NCBI GenBank assembly: GCA_020201035.1
Contig: JAIVHO010000031.1
Coordinates: 230,122 to 294,121 of the forward strand
Length of the DNA stretch: 64,000 bases
Reading direction: 5' to 3'
Source of the DNA: Bacteroidales bacterium
Lineage (GTDB): Bacteria > Bacteroidota > Bacteroidia > Bacteroidales > VadinHA17
In this document: piece by piece, positions 29,876-40,646 of the stretch
Layout of the letters: the number at the start of each line of letters is the position of its first letter
How positions within the stretch are numbered: the stretch's first letter is position 1
Made by a program: the position numbers and the translations under genes
The notes under the pieces: model-generated
The model's database searches: none
Seen by the model: only the letters and a program-made list of their open reading frames with translations
What the model was told of the DNA's origin: nothing

Positions 29876-29912
29876 AGCGAAAAGGGGTACACCCTTTCAC
29901 CGGTGCACCCCT
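29876..29912 (-). terminator. Rho-independent terminator for the 29954-30364 gene
   Basis: Minus strand aggggtgcaccggtgaaagggtgtaccccttttcgcttttttt: stem AGGGGTgCACC/GGTGtACCCCT plus T tract. Confidence 0.6.
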
Positions 29913-29953
29913 CATCATCCATAACCTAAACCTAACCTGAAAAACTCTTTACA

Positions 29954-30364
29954 TTATAATCCACGGCCTCTTCCTCTCTCCGAACGCCGCTTCTCCATCT
30001 CCTTTGTATATTTTTCCATTCTATCTTTCCCGAGTATCTTTGTCAACTCCTCATCTCTTTTCTTCTGCATCTCCTGCATCTTTGCCTGCATCTCTTCGCG
30101 GTTACCCGACTGTCCCATATCCTGGAACTGCTTCTGACGCTCCCCGGCCTCGGTTACAAAGACCTCCTTCACTTTGGCCTCTTCCTTCTTATCGAGCTTT
30201 ATAATCTCTTTCATAACAGTCAGCTGTCTGTCAGCAGCCTGTTCAGGATCCATTGATCTCATTCCTCCGCCTGCCCGCTGCTGAGCGAAAAGGGATGTTG
30301 CAAAAAGGGTAAACAGTACTACCCATGCTGTTCTTGCTGCCATTTTCATAATTCCTTTATTCAT
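29954..30364 (-). CDS. Small secreted protein (Spy/DUF4890-like)
   Basis: Signal peptide; charged helical Q/E/K/M-rich region. Confidence 0.6.
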   Translation of the reverse strand: MNKGIMKMAARTAWVVLFTLFATSLFAQQRAGGGMRSMDPEQAADRQLTVMKEIIKLDKKEEAKVKEVFVTEAGERQKQFQDMGQSGNREEMQAKMQEMQKKRDEELTKILGKDRMEKYTKEMEKRRSERGRGRGL

Positions 30365-30458
30365 TAATTGTGATTATACCTGTTTGACACCAGACTTATT
30401 AAGATTATTCCGGTCAGATACCCTTTTAAGAAAAATTTAACATTTATAACCTGGTATT

Positions 30459-31499
30459 CTACCTTATCAGAAATCCTCCTGCCAGTTCATCATCAGGATC
30501 AATCCATATCCTGTTGCTTCCTGTAAACGATGATGTTCCTGTAACCTCAGGAATAACAGCGGTATAACCTCCCCACTCAGCAACTTCAACTATTTCAAGA
30601 TCCATGGTGGTGCCAAGGATACTCTCAATGGTAACTTTTTCACCCCTAAGCAGCTCTCCCTTAGCATAATGCAGTGCAGCCCTTGCACTGAGGCCTGACC
30701 CGGTAGGTGACCTGTCCACCTCTCCATCCGCAAATATGCACACATTTCTGCTCCAGTGCCCCTTATCGTAAGAATCTCCTGTAAAGATTGTGCCGTAGAG
30801 AAATCCAAGATCATCCTCAAAGGGATGGGTTATAGGGTACTCCTCTGCCACAGCCCTTTTAATCCTCCTTCCGTAATCAATAAGCCTGTGTATATCATTG
30901 CCTTCGAGCTTAACACCAATATCCTCAGCATTTACAAAAGCATAGAAAGCTCCTCCATAGGCAACATCAAACCGGATTTTTCCTATGCCCGGCACATCAA
31001 TCAGTCTGTCTGAATAGAGCAGAAAGGATGGGATATTCCTGAAGGAGACACTCTCAGCCCGATCCCCCCGCATTGTAACAACACACCTGATTCTGCCGGG
31101 TGGTGCATCAATAATCAGCTCTGCCTTTCCATTGGTAGTCTCAACCATTCCGCTTTCCGCTGCCAGTCTGCCAAGTGCAATCACTGCGTGGCCACACATA
31201 GTGCTGTAACCCTCATTATGCATAAAGAAGGTACCGAAGGCAGATCCTTCACTTACCGGTGGCGTAATAACCGCCCCATACATATCGGCATGTCCCCTCG
31301 GTTCAAACATCGTTGCCCTGCGGATAAAATCATGGTTTTCCCTGAAGTGCCTTCTCATCTCCAGAATGGTGTCACCCTTTATCTCCGGCAACCCGGAGAT
31401 AAAAATCCGTAATGGCTCTCCGCATGTATGCATCTCTATAGTCTCAATAACCTTCCACCCTTCGCGGGGCTTAAAATTTTTAAATATAGTACCCGGCAT
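30459..31499 (-). CDS. Proline racemase superfamily, probable trans-3-hydroxy-L-proline dehydratase
   Basis: MCGHA (first Cys) and DRSPTGSG (Thr replaces second catalytic Cys). Confidence 0.82.
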   Translation of the reverse strand: MPGTIFKNFKPREGWKVIETIEMHTCGEPLRIFISGLPEIKGDTILEMRRHFRENHDFIRRATMFEPRGHADMYGAVITPPVSEGSAFGTFFMHNEGYSTMCGHAVIALGRLAAESGMVETTNGKAELIIDAPPGRIRCVVTMRGDRAESVSFRNIPSFLLYSDRLIDVPGIGKIRFDVAYGGAFYAFVNAEDIGVKLEGNDIHRLIDYGRRIKRAVAEEYPITHPFEDDLGFLYGTIFTGDSYDKGHWSRNVCIFADGEVDRSPTGSGLSARAALHYAKGELLRGEKVTIESILGTTMDLEIVEVAEWGGYTAVIPEVTGTSSFTGSNRIWIDPDDELAGGFLIR

Positions 31500-31658
31500 A
31501 ATTATGAAGTTTTGTATCGTTCTGTGAAGATAATCCCTTTCCCATTAATATGCATCTACAACATCTGACAGGATATCCCATTTTCTTTTTTTTAAGATCA
31601 CTTTTGAGTAAATTGGTACCTTGACCTGACTTCACGTAACCCATAAAACCGCAATACA

Positions 31659-33917
31659 ATGAAGAATCTTTTTTCAACCGGCACCATTATTACCGCCACA
31701 CTGCTCCTTATTGCCTCCTGCTCCACACAGGAGCCAGCATCAGAGGAGAGAATAGCCGCATTTAACCTCCATGTGGAGATGGAAGAGACAACACCGGTAA
31801 AAGGTGAATGGACTTTTATAGGACCTGAAATAATGAGCGGCCGGATCTCTGATGTGGATGTTCCTGCCGGTTCAGACAGCATAATCTATGCAGCCTCAGC
31901 ATCCGGCGGGATATGGAAAAGCGGGAATGGCGGAACAACATGGTTTCCTGTGATGGAAAAAGAGGCCTCTTCATCCGTTGGGGATATTGCCATTGCCCCT
32001 TCTGATCCTGACATTATTTATGCAGGCATGGGTGAGGCCAACGCATACCGAAGCGGAATGTCCGGAACAGGTATGTACCGCTCTTCTGATGCCGGAAACA
32101 GCTGGACTTATACCGGCCTTGCTGAAACAGGAACCATTGGAAGGGTGATAGTTCATCCGGCAAACCCTGACATTGTATATGTTGCTGCAGCAGGAAAAAC
32201 ATGGATTAATTCACCCGATCGCGGTGTCTACCGCACTATTGACGGTGGATTAACATGGGATAAGATATTCTACCTGAACGAGGGAGCAGGATGCATTGAT
32301 CTTGTCATGGATCCCTCTGACCCCGACCTGATGATTGCAGCCATGTGGAACAGGAAAAGAGAGAAATGGAATAATCCATATCCCGGCGACAATGACGGGG
32401 TGTACCGCACCACTGACGGTGGCACAACATGGGAAGAGTTAACAACCGGACTTCCTGATGCCGCTGATGCCGGACGCATAGGTCTAGATTTTTCAGAGAG
32501 TAATCCCGACGTTGTATATGCTGTGATTGATAACCATGCCTCTACCGGTGAGGAGCGACCCGACGGTTACGGGAGAGGGGCAATGGAAACAGTAAAATAC
32601 GGATGCGAGGTTTACAGATCAAACGATAAAGGAGTGTCCTGGAAAAAGGTGTCGCCCCAGGATGAATTTATGGAACGGGTTTACAACTCCTACGGCTACA
32701 TCTTCGGGCAGATAGTTGTTGATCCCTCCGACGAGAATCACGTTTTTGTTCTGGGTGTTCCCCTTATCGAATCGGGTGACGGAGGTATTACCTGGAACAG
32801 GATATCCTACCAGGGACTCCATTCTGATCATCATGCTCTATGGGTTAGCCCATCGGATCCTGACTATATTATAAATGGCAACGACGGTGGAATTAATATC
32901 AGTCGGGACGGCGGCAAAACATTCCACAATGTTGAAAACATGGGTGTGGTTCAGTACTACAACCTCGGATTTGATAACAGGGAACCTTTCAATATCTATG
33001 GCTCAATACAGGATAACGGAAGCTATATGGGCCCTGTTACACACCGCCCGGGAATTGATCCTGCTAATCAATGGAAGAGATGCCCGGGAGGAGAAGCCAG
33101 CTTCCATCAGATTAATCCTGACAATAACAACATCCTTTATAGTGCCGGCTTTTACGGAACACTCAGCCGATCAGAATGGAACGGAGAAAAATGGGAAACT
33201 GAGATTATCAACCCTGAAAATGAAGAGGGTGAATCAATGCAGCGGGGTCAGTGGCTGGCGCCTTTCCTGCTCTCACACCATGATTACAACACTGTTTATC
33301 TGGGAAAGCAGTCTCTTTACAGGACAAGGGATGAAGGCCGCACATGGGAGAAGATCAGCGACGATCTCACCCTGAATGACACATCAAAAACAGGAGACAT
33401 CAACTACCAGACAATCTTTGCTATAGGCGAATCACCTCTAACACCCGGCATCCTCTACTGCGGCACTGATGACGGCAGGCTGCATGTAACCCGTAACGAT
33501 GGTGAAACATGGAGTGACCTTACCGGTAATCTGCCCGAAAAGATGTGGGTATCACGTGTAGTTCCATCGCGCTACAGCGAAGGAAGGGTTTACGTTGCAC
33601 TCAACGGTAAGAGGGATGAAGATTACAGAGCATTAATATACAAATCTGAAGACTACGGAAACACATGGGAGAAGATCTCTGATTCAATGCCTGATGCACC
33701 TGTGAATGTTATTCGCGAAGACCTGCAGGATAGCTCAACCATATATGCGGGTACAGATATAGGTGTCTACGTTAGCAATGACCCCGGGAAGGAATGGAAT
33801 GTTATGGGCAAAAATCTGCCAACGGTATATGTACACGACCTGAAGATTCATCCGCGCGATAATATTATTGTAATAGCAACCCATGGCCGGGGCCTGTGGA
33901 AATATGATCTTAATTAA
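31659..33917 (+). CDS. Secreted VPS10/sortilin-like BNR-repeat beta-propeller lipoprotein
   Basis: Lipobox LIASC; repeated GGxTW / SDPDxIYA motifs. Confidence 0.9.
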   Translation: MKNLFSTGTIITATLLLIASCSTQEPASEERIAAFNLHVEMEETTPVKGEWTFIGPEIMSGRISDVDVPAGSDSIIYAASASGGIWKSGNGGTTWFPVMEKEASSSVGDIAIAPSDPDIIYAGMGEANAYRSGMSGTGMYRSSDAGNSWTYTGLAETGTIGRVIVHPANPDIVYVAAAGKTWINSPDRGVYRTIDGGLTWDKIFYLNEGAGCIDLVMDPSDPDLMIAAMWNRKREKWNNPYPGDNDGVYRTTDGGTTWEELTTGLPDAADAGRIGLDFSESNPDVVYAVIDNHASTGEERPDGYGRGAMETVKYGCEVYRSNDKGVSWKKVSPQDEFMERVYNSYGYIFGQIVVDPSDENHVFVLGVPLIESGDGGITWNRISYQGLHSDHHALWVSPSDPDYIINGNDGGINISRDGGKTFHNVENMGVVQYYNLGFDNREPFNIYGSIQDNGSYMGPVTHRPGIDPANQWKRCPGGEASFHQINPDNNNILYSAGFYGTLSRSEWNGEKWETEIINPENEEGESMQRGQWLAPFLLSHHDYNTVYLGKQSLYRTRDEGRTWEKISDDLTLNDTSKTGDINYQTIFAIGESPLTPGILYCGTDDGRLHVTRNDGETWSDLTGNLPEKMWVSRVVPSRYSEGRVYVALNGKRDEDYRALIYKSEDYGNTWEKISDSMPDAPVNVIREDLQDSSTIYAGTDIGVYVSNDPGKEWNVMGKNLPTVYVHDLKIHPRDNIIVIATHGRGLWKYDLN

Positions 33918-33923
33918 TCAGGT

Positions 33924-34712
33924 ATGGGAAAAACAATTTATCAGGTAGATGCATTTACCAGTACTCCCTTCAAGGGGAACCCGGCAGGGGTGATGATCTG
34001 GGACACCCTCCCAACGGAGGAGTATATGCACAATATTGCCATGGAGATGAACCTCTCCGAAACAGCATTCCTGTCGCCCGATAACGGCAGGTTTAAAATA
34101 CGGTTCTATACTCCGGAGAAAGAGATCGACCTTTGCGGTCATGCCACCCTTTCATCTGCCCACATCCTGTTTGAACAGGGAATGGCAGCAGACAATATTG
34201 AATTCATTTCAAAAGCCGGCCCACTACATATCCGGAAAGAGGGAGATCTTATTGTGATGAACTTTCCCAAATACAGCTACTCCAGGCGTGAAATTCCTGA
34301 AGAGTTGATCAGGGGCGCCGGCTTTACTCCGCAGGAACTGTACGACTGTGACTATGACTGGAAACTGGCCCTGCTGAAAGATGAGATGGAGGTGAGAGAT
34401 GCACGCCCCGATTTCAATGCAATCAGAGAGGCAGGATTCGGGGATCTGATGATCACCGCTCCCTCCTCCTCCCGTGAGTATGATTTCGTAGTAAGGTGCT
34501 TTGTGCCTGAAATGGGAATTGATGAAGATCCGGTAACAGGATCAGCGCACTGCGCACTTACTCCATTCTGGTCAGAGAAGCTGGGGCGTAAATCCTTCAG
34601 GTCATACCAGGCATCAGCAAGGGGCGGCTACCTGGATGTAAGCATAAAGGGTGACAGGGTGGAAATTGCCGGAACCGCAGTTACTGTAATGAAGGGGGAG
34701 TTTCTGATCTGA
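33924..34712 (+). CDS. PhzF-family isomerase/epimerase
   Basis: YQVDAFTSTPFKGNPAGV, MNLSETAFL, DLCGHATLSSAH, DEDPVTGSAHC. Confidence 0.93.
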   Translation: MGKTIYQVDAFTSTPFKGNPAGVMIWDTLPTEEYMHNIAMEMNLSETAFLSPDNGRFKIRFYTPEKEIDLCGHATLSSAHILFEQGMAADNIEFISKAGPLHIRKEGDLIVMNFPKYSYSRREIPEELIRGAGFTPQELYDCDYDWKLALLKDEMEVRDARPDFNAIREAGFGDLMITAPSSSREYDFVVRCFVPEMGIDEDPVTGSAHCALTPFWSEKLGRKSFRSYQASARGGYLDVSIKGDRVEIAGTAVTVMKGEFLI

Positions 34713-34797
34713 AACCGGGTGAGCCGGGTGGCTGTTTAACAGAGTGGTTGCAAGGAAGTATTTCTGCGCAGCCAACTATTTGGTTTGCCCGGTATCT

Positions 34798-34905
34798 GCT
34801 GCCGGAAAAGGAAGCTGCCGGAAAAGGAAGCTGCCGGAAAAGGAAGCTGCCGGAAAAGAAGCTGCCGGAAAAGAAAGAAGCCGGAAAAGGAAGCTGCCGG
34901 AAAAG
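34798..34905. repeat. Short tandem repeat, unit about 16 bp (gctgccggaaaaggaa), about 7 variant copies
   Basis: Direct reading; lies between convergent stop codons at 34712 and 34909. Confidence 0.95.
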
Positions 34906-34908
34906 ATA

Positions 34909-36141
34909 TCAGGCAAAGAAGAGATAACCAATAAATATTGCGGCAATAATACCGGTAAAATCAGCAATCAGTCCGCACGTAACGGCATACCTGGTATTTC
35001 GGATCCCGACTGATCCAAAGTAGACCGCAATTATATAGAAGGTTGTGTCGGTAGCCCCCTGGAGCGTTGATGCTAGTCGCCCCGTAAAGGAATCAGCGCC
35101 AAAGGTGGTCATTGCATCCACCATCATCCCTCTGGCACCTGCTCCGCTCAAAGGCTTCATAAGGGCTGTTGGAAGGGCATCCACAAAACCTGCATCTATT
35201 CCGGTGGCAATTACCACCGCCCTTATTCCCTCAATCAGATAGTCCATGGCACCTGACGCCCTGAAGACACCTATGGCAACCAGTATGGCAACCAGGAAGG
35301 GAATAATCCTTACGGCGATATTAAATCCATCCTTCGCCCCCTCAATAAAGGTATCGTAAATATTTACCCTCTTCCGCATGCCCAGAATAATAAAGACCAC
35401 AATGGTTGAAAAGAGGAGAAAACTGGCAATAAAGGTTGATATGGCTGTTATCTGGTCTTTATCGAGGCGACTGAAATACCAGATTATGCCTGCAATAATA
35501 AGTGTCATTCCGCCCAGATAGGCAAGAATCACCCTGTCATACAGTTTGATTTTCTGCATTATTGATACCGATATCAGCCCGGCTATTGTGGAGAAGAATG
35601 TGGCAAGCAGTATCGGCAGAAATATGTCGGCCGGATTAACAGCACCCAGCTGTGCCCGGTAAACCATAACGCTTACCGGGATTATTGTCAGCCCTGATGT
35701 ATTAAGAACCAGAAACATTATCTGTGCATCTGACGCCCTCTCCTTCTCGGGATTAACCTCCTGCATCTGCTCCATGGCCTTGAGTCCCATCGGAGTGGCA
35801 GCGTTATCCAGCCCGAGCATATTGGCGGCCAGGTTCATCATAATTGATCCGTAGGCAGGATGATCAGGAGGCAAACCAGGAAACAGCCGTCTGAAAAAGG
35901 GTCCCACCACCCGTGACATAATTCGTACAACACCACCCTTTTCCCCAATTTTCATTATTCCCATCCAGAGCGAGAGAACACCTGTCAGACCCAGTGAAAG
36001 TTCAAATCCTGTTTTGGCACTATCAAAGGTTGAGTTAAGGATATCACTGAAAACCTGCGTATTACCTGTAAATATCAACTGTACAAGTGCAAAGACAAAT
36101 GCAATCAGAAAAAAAGAAATCCAAATATAATTAAGGGCCAT
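34909..36141 (-). CDS. SpmA/SpmB-fusion-like nucleoside-recognition membrane protein
   Basis: MNLAANMLGLDNAATPMGLKAMEQMQ and LNTSGLTIIP of SpmA, SpmB-like second half. Start at 36141 (MALNYIW) preferred over 36195 to avoid overlapping the divergent gene. Confidence 0.85.
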   Translation of the reverse strand: MALNYIWISFFLIAFVFALVQLIFTGNTQVFSDILNSTFDSAKTGFELSLGLTGVLSLWMGIMKIGEKGGVVRIMSRVVGPFFRRLFPGLPPDHPAYGSIMMNLAANMLGLDNAATPMGLKAMEQMQEVNPEKERASDAQIMFLVLNTSGLTIIPVSVMVYRAQLGAVNPADIFLPILLATFFSTIAGLISVSIMQKIKLYDRVILAYLGGMTLIIAGIIWYFSRLDKDQITAISTFIASFLLFSTIVVFIILGMRKRVNIYDTFIEGAKDGFNIAVRIIPFLVAILVAIGVFRASGAMDYLIEGIRAVVIATGIDAGFVDALPTALMKPLSGAGARGMMVDAMTTFGADSFTGRLASTLQGATDTTFYIIAVYFGSVGIRNTRYAVTCGLIADFTGIIAAIFIGYLFFA

Positions 36142-36152
36142 TTTACCTCTCT

Positions 36153-39038
36153 TTGCAGCGAATATACCAAATTCCCCTATCTTTGGGGATATCACATTAC
36201 TTTTTTTCAGACATGGATCACAGTCATCAGCAAAACAGCATCACCAGAAGTTCAAAAGGAGTTTTTTTCAGGTACGGGATGATGTCATCTAAATATTTCC
36301 TTTTTACACTGTTTTTGCTGATTCTTACAAGCCAGCATACGAAAGCAGCCGAAAACGACATCCCTAAAATTACTGAATCCTTATCAACACAAACTGTAAA
36401 TGACGGCATCACCATATCTGGAAGGGTTAATGATATCAATGGTACTTCTGTTGCCGGCGCACTGGTCAGCTTTACCATTTATTCAACACAATTTGCAGCC
36501 AGAACAGCCGGTGACGGTACCTATGCAGTTACAATAAACGGCATTCCCCGGGATACAGACGGCAGCTTCAGAACATGGCCTCCCTTTCCCAACCCTACAT
36601 CAGGGAGTGTAAGAATACCATTCTCCATCCCGTCATCCGGTGATGTTACTCTGGATATATATTCGCTCAACAGTACCAGGGTTTTTTCAGAGAGATTCAG
36701 CAACCTGGAGTCGGGTAGCTACCGGGTAGTCTGGAACGGAGCCCTTGAAAATGGCTCCTCCAATGCGGCCGGACTATATATCTACGCACTTACATGGGGT
36801 GGCAAAACAGTCTCGGGACGAATTATTCTGACCGGTAACAACGGGTACGGTGACGGATCAGCCTATCTTGAACCATTTATTCTTACCGGAGATTATCAGC
36901 AGGATATCACAACAATAGAGACAACAGCCACTATATCAGCAGACGGATACCATACACTGCGGTACACCGGTATATCATTCAGTACCGATACCACTGCCAA
37001 CTTTACCCTTGTGCCCTTTGATAATATGCCTTATGCCATCACAGGTGATTTTATTGGTAAAAAGGAGGCATCAGGATACCTCCCGGTGATACTTAAGGGT
37101 ATCAACCTCGGGTCGTCACCTCCCGGTTTTTTCCCGGGAGAGATAGCTTATGCCATTCCGGGCGACACATATGAGAGATGGATTAAAATGATGACCTCAG
37201 CGGGCTTCAATTCTGTCAGGGTATATACCCTTCATCCCCCGGTATTCTACGAAAAGCTGGCCGAGTATAACAGTGAGAATCCGGATAATCCTTTATACCT
37301 TTTTCAGGGAATATGGCTTGAAGAGATTGATAATCGGACCGACCCTGATGAATACAACCTCTTTCTGAAAGAGGAGCAGTTCAGCCAGAGCATTGTTGAG
37401 GTTATTGACTGTATTCATGGTAACAGGGATATCCCGTTCAGGCCGGGAAGGGCGTACGGCGATTACCATACCGATATCTCTCCGTGGGTTGCAGGCTATA
37501 TTATCGGGAGAGAGGTAGCTCCCCAGGAGATAGATTCAACAAACGCCACAAACAGTACAGTCACCAGCTTTAACGGCCAAAGGTTTTCTGTTACAGACGC
37601 CGATCCTTCAGAGGTCTTTTTTACACGCATGCTCGACAAAACGGCATCATACGAGATGAATAACTACTTCACAGGCCGGCCCGTAAGTATATCCAGCTGG
37701 CCCACACTCGATCCCCTGACACACCCAACCGAGATATTCACCGATGAGGATGCTGCTTCAGTTGATATTACCATCATTGTGGAACAGGGCGATGAAAATC
37801 TCCTCTTCGCCAGCTACCATGCATACCCCTACTACCCTGATTTTATCAGCCAGGAGCCTGGGTACCGGACCTTCAGTGACGCTGTTGGCCCCAACAGCTA
37901 TCTGGGATACATAACAGACCTTCGGAACCATTATGGTAATATCCCTCTTATTATAGCCGAGTTTGGCGTACCATCATCGCGCGGTGACGCCCATACCTCA
38001 TTTAGCGGAATGAATCACGGAGGTCATAGCGAGGAGGAACAGGGAGTTAACAATGTGCGGTTGCTTCGCAATATACTCAATGCAGGAGGCGGTGGTGGTT
38101 TCATGTTCTCGTGGATGGATGAATGGTTTAAACGGACATGGATTGTTGAATACCTTGAGGCGGTCGGATTTGAATCGGGTAGTTCCTTTATTACAACCCG
38201 ACAGTTATGGCACAATATTGTATCTCCTGAGCAGAACTTCGGCCTTATCTCATTTGAACAGGAGGAGTATTTTCAATCACACTCCTTTGCAACCGATGAT
38301 ACCTCTCCCGATCCGATAGAGCTTGCCGCATATGCAGGCAACGATTTCCTGAGGATATCCGTTAACACTGGAGATCCTCTGCCTGCAGGGGACTCAGTGA
38401 TTATTGCCTTTGATACCTACAGGGCAGATCTGGGAGAATCAGTATTACCGGGAGGCAACAGTGTAACCAATCGCGCCGAGTTTATGATTACCAGCACAAG
38501 AGGACGTGACACCGCAACCCTTTTTGTTACTGCAGCCTATAATATGAAAGGACTTACACCAAGGTTTAATCTCACCGATCAGGATGTGCAGAAATTCAGG
38601 TCAACAGTAAGTGATGGTGCACCATGGGTAAGGGTTGAGTGGTTCAATAACGGTTTTACCGGTGAAGAAGCGTATCCGGGTATATTAAGAGCGGGAATAG
38701 ATGAAGAGCCAGACAGGGGAAGGGGAGAGAGCATAAGCTGGAACGGATCAGATATAATAATTGATATACCATGGACACTGATCCATTTCTTTGATCCCAC
38801 ACGGATGAGGGTTATTGATGGTGCCACCTCCGTTGACGGGGGCTACAGCTGGAATATCAATGACAGTGAAAGTGACGGCGTGGCCATATCGCTGCTGATC
38901 AACGGAGAAGTGATCAGTACCCTTACAAGATTCTCGTGGCCCTCATGGCAGGTGGTTCCTCCAACCGTTGAAAGGGAAAAGGCATCACTAAAAATAATCA
39001 GAGAGGGGCTCTCACTTATACCTGACCACAGTTACTGA
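36153..39038 (+). CDS. Large secreted protein: carboxypeptidase-regulatory-like repeat, internal FlgD/T9SS-CTD-like module, TIM-barrel glycoside-hydrolase-like domain
   Basis: Signal peptide after MMSSKYFLFTLFLLILTSQHTKA (so the start is probably near 36280); FPNPTSGSVRIPFSIPSSGDVTLDIYSL...GLYIYALTWGGKTVSGRIIL; barrel-like ILKGINLG, NSVRVYTLHPP, IIAEFGVPSSRG. Confidence 0.75.
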   Translation: MQRIYQIPLSLGISHYFFSDMDHSHQQNSITRSSKGVFFRYGMMSSKYFLFTLFLLILTSQHTKAAENDIPKITESLSTQTVNDGITISGRVNDINGTSVAGALVSFTIYSTQFAARTAGDGTYAVTINGIPRDTDGSFRTWPPFPNPTSGSVRIPFSIPSSGDVTLDIYSLNSTRVFSERFSNLESGSYRVVWNGALENGSSNAAGLYIYALTWGGKTVSGRIILTGNNGYGDGSAYLEPFILTGDYQQDITTIETTATISADGYHTLRYTGISFSTDTTANFTLVPFDNMPYAITGDFIGKKEASGYLPVILKGINLGSSPPGFFPGEIAYAIPGDTYERWIKMMTSAGFNSVRVYTLHPPVFYEKLAEYNSENPDNPLYLFQGIWLEEIDNRTDPDEYNLFLKEEQFSQSIVEVIDCIHGNRDIPFRPGRAYGDYHTDISPWVAGYIIGREVAPQEIDSTNATNSTVTSFNGQRFSVTDADPSEVFFTRMLDKTASYEMNNYFTGRPVSISSWPTLDPLTHPTEIFTDEDAASVDITIIVEQGDENLLFASYHAYPYYPDFISQEPGYRTFSDAVGPNSYLGYITDLRNHYGNIPLIIAEFGVPSSRGDAHTSFSGMNHGGHSEEEQGVNNVRLLRNILNAGGGGGFMFSWMDEWFKRTWIVEYLEAVGFESGSSFITTRQLWHNIVSPEQNFGLISFEQEEYFQSHSFATDDTSPDPIELAAYAGNDFLRISVNTGDPLPAGDSVIIAFDTYRADLGESVLPGGNSVTNRAEFMITSTRGRDTATLFVTAAYNMKGLTPRFNLTDQDVQKFRSTVSDGAPWVRVEWFNNGFTGEEAYPGILRAGIDEEPDRGRGESISWNGSDIIIDIPWTLIHFFDPTRMRVIDGATSVDGGYSWNINDSESDGVAISLLINGEVISTLTRFSWPSWQVVPPTVEREKASLKIIREGLSLIPDHSY

Positions 39039-39197
39039 AAAAAGTGGTACAAGACACTGCTGCGACAACCTGCGCTACGGAGCCTTTGCTGATAATGATT
39101 TACTGCTGGTTGAGTTCTGGCTGCTAAAGCTTTGCTGATACCGAAACCATTGCTGGCGGAGTACCTGTTGTCGGAGCCTTGATGATAAAGCCTGATT

Positions 39198-40640
39198 CTA
39201 CTTCTTCTTTCGTCTGGGAATTACTGACCGGCGTTTGTTATTCTTCATCTCGAATCCCCGACGGTCGGCTCCACCCCATCCCTTCTTGCCCCTGAGGAAC
39301 TGGAAATTGCCTATTACTGCAAAGATAGTATGAACAGGATAAAAGAAGGGCTCAAAAAGGGCAGTGACCAATAATCTCAGGACTTCACGCTTCTTCTCAT
39401 ATTTATGAAATGTTATCTCCTCAAACAATACAGCCCAGGTTGAAAGGCAGACGGCAAAAGTATAAACAAACGTGAAAAGAAGCAGGAAAAACGGCCAGTT
39501 GATTACTCCGGTAATTGCCAGAAAAATCGAATAAACAATTCCACCAAAAGCAATCAGCGGAGCCATCCATTCAAAAAAGAGCCAGTATGGATAACCAAGA
39601 AAGCCGAGCCTTCCGAATTTCGGGTTAAACAATATCTTCCTGTGGGTAATCAGTGACTCGGCCAAACCCCTGGTCCACCGTGTCCGCTGCCTGCGCATTG
39701 AACCGAGATCAGACGGCACCTCAGTCCAGCAGAGAGGATCAGGAATATAGGTTACCTCATACTTCTCTTCCTGTTCTGACATATATCTTCTCATCCGTAA
39801 TACAAGCTCCATATCCTCCCCAACCGTTTTGGTACTGTATCCGCCAGCCTTTATTACAGTATCACGGTCAAACATACCCATAGCTCCGGAGATCAGCATT
39901 AACCCGTCAAGATGACTCCATGCCATGCGTCCGAGCAGGAAAGCACGGGTATATTCAAGTACCTGAAGACGTGGAAGTATCTTCTCCGGCAGATTAATCT
40001 TCCTGATATGCCCCTTCTCCACATCGCAGGAGTTGACAATCCTGATAACCCCTCCTGTTCCTATAACCTTGCTATCCTTCTCCTCAAGAAAAGGTTTTAC
40101 CAGTTTAAGGATAGAGCCAGGCTCAATAATTGAATCGGCATCTATGGAAACCACAAGTGAACTACGGGAGATATTGATCCCGGCATTCAGGGAGTCTGCC
40201 TTACCACCGTTATTCTTATCAATTACGGTTAACCGGTTAAAAGAGGGATCTTCAGATTTATAGACACCCCTGATCCTCTCGCAGGGAATCCGGTAATCAA
40301 AAAAGTAGTTGACCTTTACCAGACTGTAGACCTCCTTTACTTTCTCAAAAGTGTCATCCGTAGAACCATCGTTCACTATAATAATCTCAAAATTATTATA
40401 GTACAATGAGAGCAGGGTGCGCACATTGTCAATAATATTCCTGCTCTCATTATAGGCAGGGGCTATAATCGAAACCCTTGGACTGAACGGGCTGGTTACC
40501 AGTGAATTATAGTTAATATAGCTATTCTTACGCAGGTAGTTTCTCAGTGCCATGGCTGAAAACACTCCAAGCAGAAGGTAGGACCCGAAAAGAAGAAGGG
40601 TCAGTAAAAAGATAATATTTATAAAAAATCCTGCTACCAT
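39198..40640 (-). CDS. Processive family-2 glycosyltransferase with TM helices
   Basis: SIIAPAYNESRNI, IIVNDGSTDDT, SIDADSII, ED motif (TVGEDMEL), RRQRTRWTRG. Confidence 0.93.
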   Translation of the reverse strand: MVAGFFINIIFLLTLLLFGSYLLLGVFSAMALRNYLRKNSYINYNSLVTSPFSPRVSIIAPAYNESRNIIDNVRTLLSLYYNNFEIIIVNDGSTDDTFEKVKEVYSLVKVNYFFDYRIPCERIRGVYKSEDPSFNRLTVIDKNNGGKADSLNAGINISRSSLVVSIDADSIIEPGSILKLVKPFLEEKDSKVIGTGGVIRIVNSCDVEKGHIRKINLPEKILPRLQVLEYTRAFLLGRMAWSHLDGLMLISGAMGMFDRDTVIKAGGYSTKTVGEDMELVLRMRRYMSEQEEKYEVTYIPDPLCWTEVPSDLGSMRRQRTRWTRGLAESLITHRKILFNPKFGRLGFLGYPYWLFFEWMAPLIAFGGIVYSIFLAITGVINWPFFLLLFTFVYTFAVCLSTWAVLFEEITFHKYEKKREVLRLLVTALFEPFFYPVHTIFAVIGNFQFLRGKKGWGGADRRGFEMKNNKRRSVIPRRKKK

Positions 40641-40646
40641 TACCTT

